Translations under genes and position numbers: made by a program | The notes under the pieces: model-generated | Seen by the model: only the letters and a program-made list of their open reading frames with translations | Databases searched by the model: none | Told to the model about the DNA's origin: nothing | Shown: positions 9,144-17,243 of the stretch, piece by piece | Position numbering within the stretch: the first letter of the stretch is position 1 | Layout of the letters: each line of letters starts with the position of its first letter | DNA from: Luteipulveratus flavus | Lineage (GTDB): Bacteria; Actinomycetota; Actinomycetes; Actinomycetales; Dermatophilaceae | DNA: 64,000 nucleotides | Direction: 5' to 3' (one strand) | Assembly: GCF_029080175.1 (NCBI RefSeq) | Contig: NZ_JARFJC010000049.1

Positions 9144-10058
9144 TCAGGCGCGCAGACTGCGGGCCCGTCGTACCGGCGGGTCGTTCAGCATCCAGCGGAC
9201 GCCCGACGCGGCGAGCCGGCCACCGGCGTCCAGGACCCGCAGACCACCAGGCGGCAGTGAGATGCCGAGCAGCTCGCGGTAGCGGTCGGGGAGTGTCGCC
9301 ACGGCGCCGCTCACGAGGAGCGCGTACGCGGGGCGTGCCGCGACCGACATCGGAGGCTCGAGCATCACGAACCGTGCCGTGCTGCGCGCCAGCGGTGACC
9401 CCTCGAGCTCGCCGTCGTACGACACGAGCACCCGGCGCAGGTCGGCGACGGTGCGCGGCGGGTCGACCACGCCGACCCGCGCGGCGACCGAGCCGATCTG
9501 GGCGACGTAGGTGTCGGCCTCCTCGGTGGTCAGTGGTCGGGGACCGTAGGCCTGGTAGGTCGCGAGGAAGGACTCCGCCTCGGCCGCGTGGACCCAGCCG
9601 AGCAGGTGCGGGTCGGCTGCGTGGTACGCCCGGCCGTCGGTCGTGGTGCCTCGGACCCGCTGATGGATGCCCCGGACCCGAGCGATGAGTCGCTCGGCGT
9701 CCTCGACCGTGCCGAAGGTGGTCGTGGAGATGAAGTTGCTGGTGCGCTGCAGGCGGCCCCAGGGGTCGCCGCGGTAGCCGGAGTGGTCGGTCACCCCGGC
9801 CAGGGCGAGCGGGTGCAGGGCCTGGACCAGCAGCGCCCGCAGGCCGCCGACGAACATCGCGGCGTCGTGGTGGACGCGCCACACCGGGTCCTGCGGGGTG
9901 AACCACCGGTCTCCGGGCGTACCCCAGATGCGGTCCGCGCGGCCGACGGCGTCGTCGCCGGCGACGCGGCCCTGCAGCGCCATGGCCGCCCGGTGGCGCA
10001 GTACGTCGTGGGCCTTGCGCAGCGGGGCGGGAGGGGAGAGCAGCAGGTTCGCCGTCAC
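9144..10058 (-). CDS. Oxygenase MpaB family protein (DUF2236)
   Basis: This 304-aa protein belongs to the DUF2236 family, which includes the haem b latex-clearing protein Lcp and MpaB. The family segment VWRVHHDAAMFVGGLRALLV runs into QALHPLALAGV and then HSGYRGDPWGRLQRT, containing the conserved His and Arg residues expected around the haem. There is no signal peptide, so it is likely cytoplasmic. The start is the GTG at 10058. A near-consensus GATACT lies about 5 nt upstream. The substrate is unknown. It is divergent from amt. Confidence 0.85.
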   Translation of the reverse strand: MTANLLLSPPAPLRKAHDVLRHRAAMALQGRVAGDDAVGRADRIWGTPGDRWFTPQDPVWRVHHDAAMFVGGLRALLVQALHPLALAGVTDHSGYRGDPWGRLQRTSNFISTTTFGTVEDAERLIARVRGIHQRVRGTTTDGRAYHAADPHLLGWVHAAEAESFLATYQAYGPRPLTTEEADTYVAQIGSVAARVGVVDPPRTVADLRRVLVSYDGELEGSPLARSTARFVMLEPPMSVAARPAYALLVSGAVATLPDRYRELLGISLPPGGLRVLDAGGRLAASGVRWMLNDPPVRRARSLRA

Positions 10059-10134
10059 CGCTCCAGTATCACCCGTCTCGCACCGTGGGACGATCGGCCC
10101 CGTGACACCGAGGGTTTACCTGGGAGGGGACGCC

Positions 10135-10172
10135 GCAACATCGACGTAACACGAGCGCACGCCCGGTGAAAC
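10135..10172. promoter_or_regulatory. Candidate GlnR-type half-sites upstream of amt
   Basis: GCAAC (10135-10139), GTAAC (10146-10150) and GAAAC (10168-10172) lie at multiples of 11 nt, the spacing of GlnR a/b boxes (GTnAC-n6-GaAAC). The box expected at 10157 is poor, so this is a tentative nitrogen-control site. No AmtR-like motif was seen. Confidence 0.35.
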
Positions 10173-10196
10173 GGTCGCCGACCACAGTGTCGGCCC

Positions 10197-11582
10197 ATGA
10201 CCTACGTATCCCTGGCCGCCGCCGAGGCGTCGACGCTGGATGTGGGCAACACCGCGTGGATGCTGACCAGCGCCGCGCTCGTGCTGCTGATGACACCCGG
10301 TCTCGCGCTGTTCTACGGCGGGATGAACCGGTCGAAGTCCGTCCTCAACATGATGATGATGTCGTTCGGCGCGCTCGGCGTCGTCGGCGTGATCTACGTG
10401 CTGTGGGGCTTCTCGATGTCCTTCGGCCCCAACAGCATCGGCGGGTTCTTCGCGAACCCCCTCGACCTGTTCGGGCTGAACGGTGCCATCAACGACAAGG
10501 CCGGCGACCCGATCCTGTGGTCGGTCGGCAACATCCCGACCGCGGTGTTCGCCGGGTTCCAGCTGACCTTCGCCGTCATCACCGTCGCGCTGATCAGCGG
10601 CGCGCTCTCGGACCGGGTGAAGTTCAGCACCTGGCTGGTCTTCTCCGGTATCTGGGTGACGCTCGTCTACTTCCCGCTGGCCCACATGGTCTGGGGTGGC
10701 GGCAAGCTGAGCGCCGCCGGCTGGTTCGGCAAGCTCGCCGCCGACGGCTCCACCGAGTACGGCCCGATCGACTTCGCCGGCGGCACCGTGGTCCACATCA
10801 ACGCCGGTATGGCCGGCCTGGTGCTCGCTGTCCTGGTCGGCAAGCGGGTCGGCTTCGGCAAGGTCCCGATGCGCCCGCACAACGTGCCGCTGACGATGCT
10901 GGGCGCGGGCATCCTGTGGTTCGGCTGGTTCGGGTTCAACGCCGGTTCCGAGCTGGGCGCCGACGGTGTCGCCGCCCTGGCCTGGATCAACACCGCGGCG
11001 GCCACGTGCGCCGCGATCCTCGGCTGGCTGGTCGTGGAGAAGATCCGCGACGGGCACGCCACCTCCATCGGCGCGGCCTCGGGTGTCGTCGCCGGGCTGG
11101 TCGCGATCACCCCCGCGTGCGCCGCGCTCTCGCCCGTCGGGTCCCTGGTCCTCGGCGCGGTCGCCGGTGGCCTGTGCGCCTTCGCCGTCGGTCTGAAGTA
11201 CAAGCTCGGCTACGACGACTCGCTGGACGTCGTCGGCGTCCACCTGGTCGCCGGTCTGTGGGGCACCATCGGCATCGGTCTGCTGGCCACGGACACCGGC
11301 CTGTTCTACGGCAGCGGCTGGCGTCAGCTCGGCATCCAGACCGCCGTCGCCCTGAGCGCCGTCCTGTTCACCGCCGTCATGACCACCGTCATCGCGCTGG
11401 CGCTCAAGGCCGTGATGGGCTGGCGGATCGCCGAGGACGACGAGGTGGCCGGCATCGACCAGGCCGAGCACGCCGAGTCCGGTTACGACTTCGGGGCGTT
11501 CGGTGGCGGCAGCCGCTTCGGCCACGCCCCTGCCGGCAGCACCCCGCTGTCGCGCGAGCCCGCTGAGGAGGTCAACGCATGA
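10197..11582 (+). CDS. amt: Ammonium transporter Amt
   Basis: This ammonium channel of 461 aa has about 11 membrane helices. It begins near TM1 with NTAWMLTSAALVLLMTPGLA and the hallmark FYGGMNRSKSVLNMMMMSF. The conserved DFAGGTVVHINAG carries the first pore His and GVHLVAGLWGTIGIG carries the second. The ATG at 10197 has a CACAGT hexamer 8 nt upstream. The stop overlaps the glnK start by 4 nt (ATGA), so the PII partner that gates the channel is translationally coupled. Expression is probably under nitrogen control. Confidence 0.97.
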   Translation: MTYVSLAAAEASTLDVGNTAWMLTSAALVLLMTPGLALFYGGMNRSKSVLNMMMMSFGALGVVGVIYVLWGFSMSFGPNSIGGFFANPLDLFGLNGAINDKAGDPILWSVGNIPTAVFAGFQLTFAVITVALISGALSDRVKFSTWLVFSGIWVTLVYFPLAHMVWGGGKLSAAGWFGKLAADGSTEYGPIDFAGGTVVHINAGMAGLVLAVLVGKRVGFGKVPMRPHNVPLTMLGAGILWFGWFGFNAGSELGADGVAALAWINTAAATCAAILGWLVVEKIRDGHATSIGAASGVVAGLVAITPACAALSPVGSLVLGAVAGGLCAFAVGLKYKLGYDDSLDVVGVHLVAGLWGTIGIGLLATDTGLFYGSGWRQLGIQTAVALSAVLFTAVMTTVIALALKAVMGWRIAEDDEVAGIDQAEHAESGYDFGAFGGGSRFGHAPAGSTPLSREPAEEVNA

Positions 11583-11917
11583 AGCTGATCACCGCGATCA
11601 TCAAGCCCTTCAAGCTCGACGAGGTGAAGGAGGCGCTCGAGGCGTACGGCATCGCCGGCATGACCGTCAGCGAGGCCAGCGGCTACGGCCGCCAGCGCGG
11701 CCACAGCGAGGTCTACCGAGGCGCCGAGTACACCGTCGACTTCGTCCCGAAGGTGCGCCTCGAGGTCATCGTCGACGACATGGACGCGGGCTCCGTGGTC
11801 GACGTCATCGTGAAGGCCTCCCAGACCGGCCGGATCGGCGACGGCAAGGTCTGGACGGTGACCGTCGACGACGTCGTCCGGGTCCGCACCGGAGAGCGCG
11901 GGGCCACGGCCCTGTGA
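11579..11917 (+). CDS. glnK: Nitrogen regulatory protein PII (GlnK/GlnB)
   Basis: This is a trimeric PII signal protein of the normal 112 aa that senses ATP/ADP and 2-oxoglutarate and blocks Amt. The T-loop has Tyr51 (EVYRGAEYTVDF), the residue modified by GlnD. The B-loop TGRIGDGKV and the C-loop with RTGERG are intact. It sits between amt and glnD, so transporter, sensor and modifying enzyme form one cluster. Two strong hairpins follow its stop. Confidence 0.97.
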   Translation: MKLITAIIKPFKLDEVKEALEAYGIAGMTVSEASGYGRQRGHSEVYRGAEYTVDFVPKVRLEVIVDDMDAGSVVDVIVKASQTGRIGDGKVWTVTVDDVVRVRTGERGATAL

Positions 11918-11922
11918 CAGAC

Positions 11923-11968
11923 GTGGCGGCGCGTACGGGGACATCGTCGGATCCGTACGCGCCGCCAC
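11923..11968 (+). terminator. Perfect 16-bp hairpin after glnK
   Basis: GTGGCGGCGCGTACGG (11923-11938) pairs perfectly with 11953-11968 around a 14-nt loop, starting 5 nt after the glnK stop. There is no T-tract. It could terminate or attenuate readthrough into glnD, or protect the 3' end of amt-glnK mRNA. Confidence 0.6.
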
Positions 11969-11970
11969 CG

Positions 11971-12011
11971 GTCGGCGGAGCCCCTCCCGCCCCCCTTCGG
12001 GCTCCGCCGAC
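11971..12011 (+). terminator. Second perfect hairpin (13 bp) between glnK and glnD
   Basis: GTCGGCGGAGCCC (11971-11983) pairs perfectly with 11999-12011 around a C-rich 15-nt loop, two bases after the preceding hairpin. The tandem pair occupies most of the glnK-glnD gap. Confidence 0.55.
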
Positions 12012-12070
12012 CTCCCCGGGCGCTCGCGGCACACGAGCGCCCCCCGCCCGAGCAGAGAGGTCAGCCCGCC

Positions 12071-14443
12071 ATGGACACGTCAGCGCTGGACACCACGACC
12101 AGGCTCGACCTGGCCGCCACCCGAGACTTCACCCGGCCGGGCGCGGGCCGGGAGCGTCGCCGGCGGCTGACGGAGCACAGCCGGCGCTGGCTCAGCGAGG
12201 TCTGGGACACCGGAGCGCGCGAGGTGCTCGGCGCACGGGAGGAGGGTGTCGCGCTCGCGGCCGTCGGCAGTCTCGCGCGCGGCGACAGCGGCCCTCTCAG
12301 TGACGTCGACCTGGTGCTGCTGCACGACGGTCGCAGCATCCGCGGCGAGGACGTCACGGCGCTTGCCGAGCGGATCTGGTACCCGGTCTGGGACTCCGGC
12401 GCCCGGCTCGACCACTCCGTCCGCACGTTGGGGGAGTGCCGGCAGGTCGCCGCGCAGGACCTGAGCGCGGCGGTCGGCCTGCTGGATCTGGAGTGGATCG
12501 CGGGGGACCCGGTGGTGGTGTCGGGTGTCCGGCAGAGCATCGCCCACGACTGGCGCTCCAACGCCCGCAAGCGGCTGCCCGAGCTGGTCGAGACGATGCG
12601 GCAGCGGCACGAGCGGCACGGCGACCTCACCACCTCCATCGAGCCCGACCTGAAGGAGGCGCGCGGCGGGCTGCGCGACATGACCCTGCTGCGGGCCCTC
12701 ACTGCGGCCTGGCTCGCCGACCGGCCGCACGGTGAGGTCGACGCCGCGTACGACCGGCTGCTGGACGTGCGCGACGCGCTGCACGTGGTCACGGGGAGGG
12801 GACGCGACCGGCTCGGGCGGGAGGACCAGGACGCGGTGGCGGCCCTGCTCGGGCACCCGGACGCGGACGCGATGCTGACCGGTGTCGTCTCCTCGGCGCG
12901 GGCGGTCTCCTTCGCGCTGGACAGCACGATGCGCCGCTCGTCCCAGTCCCAGCGCGCCCGCACGCTGCGGGTGGGTCCGCGACGGCCCGTCCTGATCCCG
13001 CTGGGGTACGGCCTGTTCGAGCACGACGGCGAGGTGGTCCTCGGACGCGGTCTGATCCCCAGCGGCGAGCCGCTCCTGCTCCTGCGGGCCGCCGCAGCCG
13101 CCGCGCGTCGTGAGCTGCCGCTCGGTCCGACCACCGTCGCCAACCTCACCCGCGACGTCGGGCCGCTGCCGACCCCGTGGCCGGACGCCGTCCGCGACGC
13201 CTTCCTCGACCTGCTCGCCAGCGGCCCGGGCCTGGTCCAGGTGTGGGAGGCGCTGGACATGTCCGGTGTCATCGGCCGGTGGATCCCGGAGTGGAAGGCC
13301 GTCCGCAGCCGTCCGCAGCGCAACGCCGTGCACCGCTACACCGTGGACCGCCACCTGGTCGAGACGGTCGTCGAGGCCGCGGCCCGCCGCCGTGAGGTGG
13401 ACCGGGCCGACCTCCTGCTCGTCACCGCGCTGCTGCACGACATCGGCAAGATCGCCGGCGTGCACGACCACGCGGTGGAGGGAGCCCCCGTCGCGGCGAC
13501 CATCGCGGCCCGGATGGGGTTCAGCGCCGAGGACGTGGACGCCGTCGAGCTGCTCGTACGCGAGCACCTGAGCCTGATCGACCTCGCGACCCGCCGCGAC
13601 CCGCAGGACCCCCAGACGGTCCGGGCGCTGGTCGCCACCGTCGAGGAGCGGGCTGACCTGCTCGAGCACCTGCGCACGCTCACCGAGGCCGACGCGCTCG
13701 CCGCGGGCCCCACGGCCTGGACCAGCTGGCGGGCCAGGCTGGTCCAGGAGCTCACCGCTCGCGCGCGCGAGATGCTGTCCGGCCGGCGCGTCGTACCGGC
13801 CGAGCCGTCGGACGCCTCCGAGGTCCTGACGCCCGTCGCCCTGGAGAACCTGCTCGTCGGGGACCCGTACGTCACCGTGTCGGTCATCGACGGCGGCGCG
13901 CGGGTGGACGTCGCGGACCGGGACCGGCTCGGGCTCTTCGCGGACACGGCCGGCCTGCTCGCCGCGTACGGCGCGGTGGTGCGCTCGGCGCGGCTGCGCA
14001 CGCACGACGGGCTGGCCGCCGACACGTGGTACGTCGAGGTGCCGGACGGTGACCTGCCCTCCCCGGAGGCCTTCGCCCGGGGGTTGCGGCAGCTGTCCAC
14101 GGGCGACCGTGGACCCCTGCGTTCGCTGGAGCGGCGCGGCTCCGGTGTGCAGCGTCGGCCGGGTGAGGCGGGAGCGCGGGCGACCGTCGTCCCCGACGCC
14201 TCCGACGACGCCACGGTGCTGGAGGTCCGTGCGGCCGACCGGCCCGGTCTGCTGCGCGACATCGGCATGACGTTCGCGCGGTTCGGGCTCGGCGTCCGCA
14301 GCGCGCACGTGGCGACGTACGCGGGCCAGACCCTCGACACGTTCTACGTGACCGGCGCGGGGGACCGGCCGGTGGCTCCACCGATGGTCGCCCAGCTGAT
14401 CGGGGCGCTCATGGACGCCTGCGACGCCGTGGTGAGCGGGTGA
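12071..14443 (+). CDS. glnD: PII uridylyl/adenylyltransferase GlnD
   Basis: This bifunctional enzyme of 790 aa modifies and demodifies PII at Tyr51. The nucleotidyltransferase domain has VGSLARGDSGPLSDVDLVLL at about residues 64-83, with the Gly-Ser and paired Asp motif. An HD hydrolase domain has LLHDIGKIAG near 454. Two C-terminal ACT domains (about 590-670 and 715-790) should bind glutamine. The length is slightly short of the E. coli enzyme but normal for actinobacteria. Whether the group is UMP or AMP cannot be told; AMP is known in Corynebacterium and Streptomyces. Confidence 0.95.
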   Translation: MDTSALDTTTRLDLAATRDFTRPGAGRERRRRLTEHSRRWLSEVWDTGAREVLGAREEGVALAAVGSLARGDSGPLSDVDLVLLHDGRSIRGEDVTALAERIWYPVWDSGARLDHSVRTLGECRQVAAQDLSAAVGLLDLEWIAGDPVVVSGVRQSIAHDWRSNARKRLPELVETMRQRHERHGDLTTSIEPDLKEARGGLRDMTLLRALTAAWLADRPHGEVDAAYDRLLDVRDALHVVTGRGRDRLGREDQDAVAALLGHPDADAMLTGVVSSARAVSFALDSTMRRSSQSQRARTLRVGPRRPVLIPLGYGLFEHDGEVVLGRGLIPSGEPLLLLRAAAAAARRELPLGPTTVANLTRDVGPLPTPWPDAVRDAFLDLLASGPGLVQVWEALDMSGVIGRWIPEWKAVRSRPQRNAVHRYTVDRHLVETVVEAAARRREVDRADLLLVTALLHDIGKIAGVHDHAVEGAPVAATIAARMGFSAEDVDAVELLVREHLSLIDLATRRDPQDPQTVRALVATVEERADLLEHLRTLTEADALAAGPTAWTSWRARLVQELTARAREMLSGRRVVPAEPSDASEVLTPVALENLLVGDPYVTVSVIDGGARVDVADRDRLGLFADTAGLLAAYGAVVRSARLRTHDGLAADTWYVEVPDGDLPSPEAFARGLRQLSTGDRGPLRSLERRGSGVQRRPGEAGARATVVPDASDDATVLEVRAADRPGLLRDIGMTFARFGLGVRSAHVATYAGQTLDTFYVTGAGDRPVAPPMVAQLIGALMDACDAVVSG

Positions 14444-14490
14444 CCACGGGTCCGAGATGGCGCCGTGACGGATCCGGTCCCGGGCTGAAC

Positions 14491-14496
14491 TAGGCT
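14491..14496 (+). promoter_or_regulatory. -10 box TAGGCT, probable leaderless promoter of ffh
   Basis: TAGGCT ends 8 nt before the GTG at 14505 and no ribosome-binding site is present. This also argues for 14505 rather than the TTG at 14496 as the start. Confidence 0.55.
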
Positions 14497-14504
14497 TGAC
14501 CTCC

Positions 14505-16100
14505 GTGTTCACCAGCCTGTCCGACCGTCTGACCGCGACCTTCAAGAACCTGCGCGGTAAAGGACGCCTGTCCGAGTCCGACGTCAACGCGACCGTCCGC
14601 GACATCCGGATGGCCCTCCTGGACGCCGACGTCGCCCTCCCGGTCGTCAAGGAGTTCACCCGCGGCGTGCGCGAGCGGGCCCTCGGCTCGGAGGTCAGCC
14701 AGGCGCTGAACCCCGGCCAGCAGGTCGTCAAGATCGTCAACGACGAGCTGGTCCAGATCCTGGGCGGGGAGACCCGTCAGCTGCGGCTGGCAAAGACGCC
14801 GCCGACGGTCATCATGCTCGCGGGCCTGCAGGGCTCCGGTAAGACCACGTTCGCCGGCAAGCTCGCCAAGCTGCTGAAGGACCAGGGTCACTACCCGCTC
14901 CTGGTCGCGGCCGACCTGCAGCGTCCGAACGCCGTCACCCAGCTGGAGGTCGTCGCCGAGCGCGCCGAGGTCGTCTGCTTCGCCCCCGAGCGCGGCAACA
15001 TCGGCGGCCACGACGCCGTCACCTCCTCCGGTGAGGGCACCCAGTCCTTCGGCGACCCGGTGTGGGTCGCCAAGGCCGGTGTCGGCCAGGCGAAGGTCCG
15101 CGGGTACGACGTGGTCATCGTCGACACCGCCGGCCGCCTCGCGGTCGATGAGAACCTCATGCAGCAGGCCCGCGACATCCGCGACGAGATCCAGCCCGAC
15201 GAGGTGCTGTTCGTCATCGACGCGATGATCGGGCAGGCCGCCGTCGACACCGCGCTGGCCTTCCAGGACGGCGTGGACTTCACCGGCGTCGTGCTCTCCA
15301 AGCTGGACGGTGACGCCCGCGGTGGTGCGGCGCTGTCGGTCGCGTCGGTGACCGGCCGCCCGATCATGTACGCCTCGGTCGGTGAGCAGACCAAGGACAT
15401 CGAGGTCTTCCACCCCGACCGGATGGCCTCGCGCATCCTCGACATGGGCGACGTCCTCACGCTCATCGAGCAGGCGGAGAAGGCGTTCGACCGTCGCCAG
15501 GCGGCCGAGATGCACCGCAAGTTCATGGCGGAGGAGGACTTCACCTTCACCGACTTCCTGGAGCAGATGGCGGCCATCAAGAAGATGGGCAACCTGAAGT
15601 CGCTGCTGCAGATGATGCCCGGCATGGGCCAGATGAAGGACCAGCTCAACGCCCTGGACGAGCGCGAGTTCGACCGGGTCGAGGCCATGGTGCGTTCGAT
15701 GACGCCGTTCGAGCGGACCCACCCCAAGCAGATCAACGGCTCGCGCCGCGCCCGCATCGCGCGCGGCTCGGGGGTCTCTGTCTCGGAGGTCAACCAGCTG
15801 CTGGAGCGCTTCCAGGGTGCGCAGAAGATGATGCGGCAGATGCGTCGCGGTGGCGGGATGCCCGGGATGCCGGGCATGCCCGGTGGTGCGGGCGGCGGCA
15901 AGCGCCCCGCCAAGCAGGTGAAGAAGAAGGGCAAGAGCGGCAATCCCGCCAAGCGCGCCCAGCAGGAGCGCGCGGCCGTCGAGCGCGCGGACAAGGCCCG
16001 GGAGGCCGCGCTCGGCAACGCGTTCGGGACGCAGGAGCCCGAGGAGGAGCTGAAGGACCTCAAGCTCCCGAAGGGCTTCGAGAAGTTCCTCGACAAGTAG
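14505..16100 (+). CDS. ffh: Signal recognition particle protein Ffh
   Basis: This SRP54 GTPase binds signal peptides of nascent chains together with 4.5S RNA. The N domain opens FTSLSDRLTATFKNLRG. The G domain has G1 GLQGSGKT (107-114), the G2-region motif ADLQRPNA, G3 DTAGR and G4 SKLDGDARGG. The Met-rich M domain begins at about 330 (LQMMPGMGQMKDQ) and includes the RNA-binding SRRARIARGSG. The tail is Lys/Gly/Met rich. The length is 531 aa. The start choice rests on the family opening sequence and the -10 spacing. Confidence 0.97.
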   Translation: MFTSLSDRLTATFKNLRGKGRLSESDVNATVRDIRMALLDADVALPVVKEFTRGVRERALGSEVSQALNPGQQVVKIVNDELVQILGGETRQLRLAKTPPTVIMLAGLQGSGKTTFAGKLAKLLKDQGHYPLLVAADLQRPNAVTQLEVVAERAEVVCFAPERGNIGGHDAVTSSGEGTQSFGDPVWVAKAGVGQAKVRGYDVVIVDTAGRLAVDENLMQQARDIRDEIQPDEVLFVIDAMIGQAAVDTALAFQDGVDFTGVVLSKLDGDARGGAALSVASVTGRPIMYASVGEQTKDIEVFHPDRMASRILDMGDVLTLIEQAEKAFDRRQAAEMHRKFMAEEDFTFTDFLEQMAAIKKMGNLKSLLQMMPGMGQMKDQLNALDEREFDRVEAMVRSMTPFERTHPKQINGSRRARIARGSGVSVSEVNQLLERFQGAQKMMRQMRRGGGMPGMPGMPGGAGGGKRPAKQVKKKGKSGNPAKRAQQERAAVERADKAREAALGNAFGTQEPEEELKDLKLPKGFEKFLDK

Positions 16101-16123
16101 CTCCGGCGGTCGAGGCCCGGCGG

Positions 16124-16144
16124 GGCGGCGGCGACGCCACCGCC
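16124..16144 (+). terminator. Hairpin after ffh
   Basis: GGCGG-C-GGC and GCC-A-CCGCC form an 8-bp stem with one mismatch and a 3-nt loop. It lies immediately upstream of the next gene's -10 box, separating the ffh transcript from it. Confidence 0.4.
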
Positions 16145-16150
16145 TAGGGT
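16145..16150 (+). promoter_or_regulatory. -10 box TAGGGT, probable leaderless promoter
   Basis: TAGGGT ends 7 nt before the ATG at 16158, without an intervening ribosome-binding site. Confidence 0.5.
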
Positions 16151-16157
16151 CGGGGGC

Positions 16158-17243
16158 ATGGCTGAGGTGCTGCACGTCACCGGAGGGGTGCTCGTCGGCC
16201 CGGAGGACGTCCGGGACGAGCTGTGGGTCGTGGACGGGCGGGTGTCGTACGACGGGCCGCCCGCCGGCGCGGACGTGCAGAGCGTGTCCGGCTGGGTCCT
16301 CCCCGGTCTGGTGGACGCCCACTGCCACGTCGGACTCGAGGCGACCGGCGGCGTACCCCCGGAGCGCGCCGAGGAGCACGCCGTCGCCGACCGCGACGCC
16401 GGAGCCCTCCTGCTGCGCGACGCCGGCAGCCCGGTCGACACGCGCTGGATCGACGACCGCGAGGACCTGCCCCGGCTGATCCGGGCCGGCCGGCACATCG
16501 CCCGGACCAAGCGCTACATCCGCAACTTCGCGCACGAGATCGAGCCCGAGGACCTCGTCGCGTACGTCCGGCGTGAGGCGCGCCGCGGCGACGGCTGGGT
16601 CAAGCTGGTCGGCGACTGGATCGACCGGGACACCGGCGACCTGTCCCCGTGCTGGCCGACGGAGGCGCTCAAGCCCGCGATCGAGGCGGCGCACGCCGAG
16701 GGCGCGCGCGTCACGGCACACTGCTTCGGCGAGCAGTCGCTGTACGACCTCGCCGAGGCGGGCATCGACTGCATCGAGCACGCGACCGGCCTGCAGACCG
16801 AGTCGGTCGAGATGTTCGCCGAGCGGGGCATCGCCATCGTGCCGACGCTGGTCAACATCGCCAACTTCCCCAGGTTCGCCGAGGCGGGGGAGTCGAAGTT
16901 CCCCGAGTACGCCGGTCACATGCGCCGGCTGCACGAGTCCCGCTACGACGTGGTGAGCGCCGCGCACGAGGCCGGGGTGCGGGTCTTCTGCGGGACGGAC
17001 GCCGGCGGCCAGCTGCCGCACGGCCTGGTGGCCGAGGAGGTCCAGGAGCTGGCGAAGGCGGGTCTGAGCCCGGTGGAGGCGATCTCCGCGGCGACCTGGG
17101 GCGCCCGCGAGTGGCTGGGCCGGCCGGGTCTGGACGAGGGGGAGAGTGCGGATCTTGTCGTCTACCAGGAGGATCCACGCCAGCAGCTCGGCGTCCTGAC
17201 CCAGCCGTCGCACATCGTCCTTCGGGGTCGCGTTGTCCGCTGA
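16158..17243 (+). CDS. Amidohydrolase (imidazolonepropionase/dipeptidase-like)
   Basis: This cytoplasmic metal hydrolase of 361 aa has the beta-sandwich plus TIM-barrel layout of cyclic-amide or peptide hydrolases. The metal motif DAHCH is at residues 52-56. WVKLVGDW may hold the bridging Lys, VTAHCFG and CIEHATG supply histidines, and FCGTDAGG gives the catalytic Asp. The C-terminal ADLVVYQEDPRQQL is the usual family end. The substrate is unknown. It overlaps the next gene by about 11 nt. Confidence 0.85.
   Translation: MAEVLHVTGGVLVGPEDVRDELWVVDGRVSYDGPPAGADVQSVSGWVLPGLVDAHCHVGLEATGGVPPERAEEHAVADRDAGALLLRDAGSPVDTRWIDDREDLPRLIRAGRHIARTKRYIRNFAHEIEPEDLVAYVRREARRGDGWVKLVGDWIDRDTGDLSPCWPTEALKPAIEAAHAEGARVTAHCFGEQSLYDLAEAGIDCIEHATGLQTESVEMFAERGIAIVPTLVNIANFPRFAEAGESKFPEYAGHMRRLHESRYDVVSAAHEAGVRVFCGTDAGGQLPHGLVAEEVQELAKAGLSPVEAISAATWGAREWLGRPGLDEGESADLVVYQEDPRQQLGVLTQPSHIVLRGRVVR

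Noticed and set aside
14496..14504. TTG at 14496 as the ffh start
   Set aside because: It falls in the -10 box, and the family opening sequence begins at 14505.
12080..14740. Long minus-strand frame opposite glnD
   Set aside because: Shadow of glnD with no motif and no ribosome-binding site.
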